Of a stretch of 64,000 nt of DNA, positions 61,850-64,000 are shown in pieces. The first letter of the stretch is position 1. Each line of letters starts with the position of its first letter. Source of the stretch: Ceratotherium simum simum (Eukaryota > Chordata > Mammalia > Perissodactyla > Rhinocerotidae); NCBI RefSeq assembly GCF_000283155.1, contig NW_004454163.1:4864808-4928807 (forward strand). The letters run 5' to 3'. The notes below the pieces were generated by a model, which had not been told where the DNA came from, searched no databases, and was given only the letters and a program-made list of their open reading frames with translations. The translations under genes and the position numbers were made by a program.

Positions 61850-62290
61850 TCTATCTACTCTACAATGCAGCAACTCCACACCTAAACGTTTACCCAAGGT
61901 AAAGGAAAGTAGAGGTCCACAAGATCATCCAAGAACATTTGTGATAGTTTTAATCATAATAGCAGAAACTGGAAACAATCTAAATGTCCATCACTAGAAA
62001 AATAAATTTTAAAAAATATTGTGTAGTCATGTCAATTGTATAACGCTGAACAGTAAAAACAATGAGTTACTAATACATGGAGTAACACTAGTGAATTCCA
62101 AAAATACATTGAGCAAAAATCATCAGAGAAAACAAAACTGATATCGTATAATTCTATTATTATGAGATTCAAGAAGAGAAAAAACTAAACTATCATGATA
62201 GATATCAATAATGACTGCCTATGGCAGGTGAGAAACTTTCTGGAGTGATTAAAATATTTTCTATCTAAAACAGAGCAGTGTTTCTTCATT
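61850..62290 (+). mobile_element. Ancient L1 3' fragment
   Basis: ..GGAAACAATCTAAATGTCCATCAC.., ..TGAGCAAAAATCATCAGAG..ATCGTATAATTCTATTATTATGAG.. and ..GAAACTTTCTGGAGTGATTAAAA.. fit L1M 3' text. Confidence 0.65.
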
Positions 62291-63463
62291 TATCATGTAT
62301 AAATTTATCAAAATGCATTATATTATAAATTTAAGACAAGCATTTCACTGTATGTAAATTATAAAACACAAAATATTTTACTCTAACGGCCTTAAAATAT
62401 TTTGATAGATTATACCAACATAAATAAATGAATGTAACACTTAAATGCTTGTACAGTATCTTCTGCTAATATTTAATAACCATTATAAATAAGATATTTA
62501 TATTCTAAAACCCCACTAAAGAATAAAATGAGGCCAAAGCAAATTTAAATAAAAATATGCAAAACATAAAAGAAATGATAAGAAAGTGTTGAAGCACAAA
62601 AAATGATAAAAGATATTCTTAATAATAAGTCTTTGATTAAAAAATTGTAAATAAAAATTTTATTAATAAAATATTTATTTTCCTGAGAAAGAAAACTTAA
62701 TACGAGCAAATTATGAAGGACTCTAGAACTTAAGTTAAACAGTATTGAGAGTTATTATTTTACAATTAAAGCTATAGTTGACAATGAAGAAATATTCATG
62801 TGTGTAATAATAAAACATCATATTTAAAAAACAATACACTTTTTAACATAAAGAAAAATTAAGAGAAAAAATATAGGGGGAGATTTTAACTCACTATAGG
62901 GGGAGATTTTAACTCACCATTTATCTGTAGCATATGCAGTTCAGAATAATTGATTATATATATACATAAAATATGAAGAATACAATACAGAAAAATTGAC
63001 ATATATATTATAAATACCACAAAGATACAGAACATATGATATTAAAGGTACTAAAACTTTATGAAGAGTGAAGGTGTCTTAGGCAACAATATAATAACTC
63101 AAAAAATTTAACAAGTAGAAAGTAGCTACACTTACCAATTTACTCTATAATTAGAAATTAGTCACATAAAATGAATTCAAAAGTATTTGGAAATTTTAAT
63201 GTGTATTTCTAAATAACAAATATGTCAAGGAATAATTCCATGTCATAAAAAGTATTTAAAAATGAAAACACTTTGTAAGAAAGCTTTTTTGATGTGTTCA
63301 AAACATGGAAATACATTCAGAATTTAACTGATTCAATGTATATAAATAATATACTTAAAATATTGGTAGGAAAAAAGAAAACATAAATATGTGTACGAAG
63401 ACATGAAAGTGAAAAACAGGAAGGAAATAATTCTAAAAGTGTAACTAAATATCTACCTGATAA
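62291..63463. other. AT-rich sequence, nothing gene-like
   Basis: Contains only the 23-bp tandem duplication at 62872. Confidence 0.45.
62872..62917 (+). repeat. Perfect 23-bp tandem duplication
   Basis: Two identical adjacent units, 62872-62894 and 62895-62917, each beginning TATAGGGGG and ending TTTAACTCAC. Confidence 0.95.
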
Positions 63464-63560
63464 GCCACCCAGACCCAAATGGTACCATATACGGGCTTCT
63501 TCACAAATACTAGCATCAACCATTAAATGGTATTGGAAGCAAATGCTTGACTTTATCAAG
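63464..63560 (-). other. Weak candidate upstream exon of CCDC178
   Basis: On the minus strand an open frame reads SICFQYHLMVDASICEEARI, then WYHLGLGGLS, and reaches a donor-like CAG|GTAGAT with one base left over (phase 1). That is exactly the phase the exon at 58010 requires, and joining them gives ..GLGGLSEDNATSQ... An internal ATG lies at ..HLMVDAS... The acceptor side is unconvincing: no strong pyrimidine tract lies right of 63560. It could instead be a first exon, a pseudo-exon or chance. I do not recall this peptide from CCDC178. Confidence 0.25.
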
Positions 63561-64000
63561 TTTCTGAACTTTTCGTATTACAACCACAACTTCAGTTCCC
63601 TTCTCTGATCCCTTCATTCAGACTATAATGATATGAGCTTTTCCCATTATTTAGACCTGTGTTCTCTTTGAACTTTATTTTTACTCTACTCTTCAGATTA
63701 GATAGAAACTTCTAAAACATGCCTAAGTCTTGATGACCCCAATCCCCACATTTAGTCCCTCACCCAGTGTCTTGGGGAGTCTGCAATGTAGCAGCTTTGT
63801 AGAATGTCCAAAGTATTAAAAGAAAAAGGTTTCCATAATCAAATCCCTGTACAAGTCAGATACTGACACAGGAGAAACAGAATTGTAACTGAAAATACGA
63901 CTAAGAGTTCTTTAAAAAGATGAATTAAGAAGACAAAACTGGCAAAGTGCAAATAAAACAAAACAAAATCAACAGAACTTCATACATTGCAGAACCGTAT
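63561..64000. other. Sequence upstream in gene orientation, nothing recognised
   Basis: No CpG-rich promoter or clear exon. The promoter of the gene, if not here, is to the right of the window. Confidence 0.4.

Noticed and set aside
1..64000. CRISPR arrays, phage or bacterial-type systems, tRNA or rRNA genes
   Set aside because: No regular short repeats with spacers, no bacterial-type genes, and no RNA gene structure were seen; this is vertebrate intron.

Overview
The window is mammalian, most likely perissodactyl (horse, ass, rhinoceros or tapir). The best evidence is about ten copies or fragments of an Equine Repetitive Element (ERE) type SINE. These have a tRNA-derived head that on the sense strand begins near GGCCAGCCCGGTGGC and runs into ..GTGGTTAAGTGC, and a tail with repeated ..TTAGCTCAGGGC..ATCTTCCTC motifs. 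The rest is AT-rich intron filled with L1, MIR, L2, hAT, Tigger and LTR remnants.

One protein-coding gene crosses the window on the minus strand. I read eight coding exons, listed 5'->3' for the gene: 58010-57918, 45974-45835, 30753-30731, 23941-23859, 21377-21183, 13690-13470, 5619-5477 and 2175-2022. All have GT-AG borders, and their splice phases join into one open frame of about 350 codons rich in Glu, Lys and Leu. From recall of the human protein I identify it as CCDC178, a coiled-coil protein of unknown molecular function. The exons cover roughly the N-terminal 40% of the protein; the C-terminal exons lie to the left of position 1. One exon is a 23-nt microexon missed by any ORF-length filter. 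The promoter and start codon are not identified. An open stretch ending in a phase-compatible splice donor at 63464-63560 is a weak candidate for the next exon upstream.

Layout, left to right: 1-7.4 kb holds two exons, an ERE, MER5A and two Tigger-type DNA transposons. 7.4-12.3 kb is a long plus-strand L1 copy that abuts the second Tigger. 12.3-17.9 kb has one exon, old L1 pieces, an RTE-type LINE remnant and a 100-N assembly gap whose two flanks are identical. 17.9-25.2 kb has two exons and a hAT MITE. 25.2-30.6 kb is a nearly complete old L1 in the gene's orientation, carrying an ERE that contains a second 100-N gap. The microexon follows at 30.7 kb. 31-45 kb is L1, MIR, ERE and LTR debris. 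45.8 kb is an exon. 47-57 kb has EREs, a HAL1-like element and LTRs. 57.9 kb is an exon. 58.2-61.5 kb is an internally deleted L1 with intact target-site duplications. The rest is intron or upstream sequence.

There is no operon, CRISPR, rRNA/tRNA gene or obvious regulatory RNA, and I found no convincing undescribed biological system. The most useful observations are the microexon, the candidate upstream exon, the assembly-gap duplication and several datable transposon insertions.
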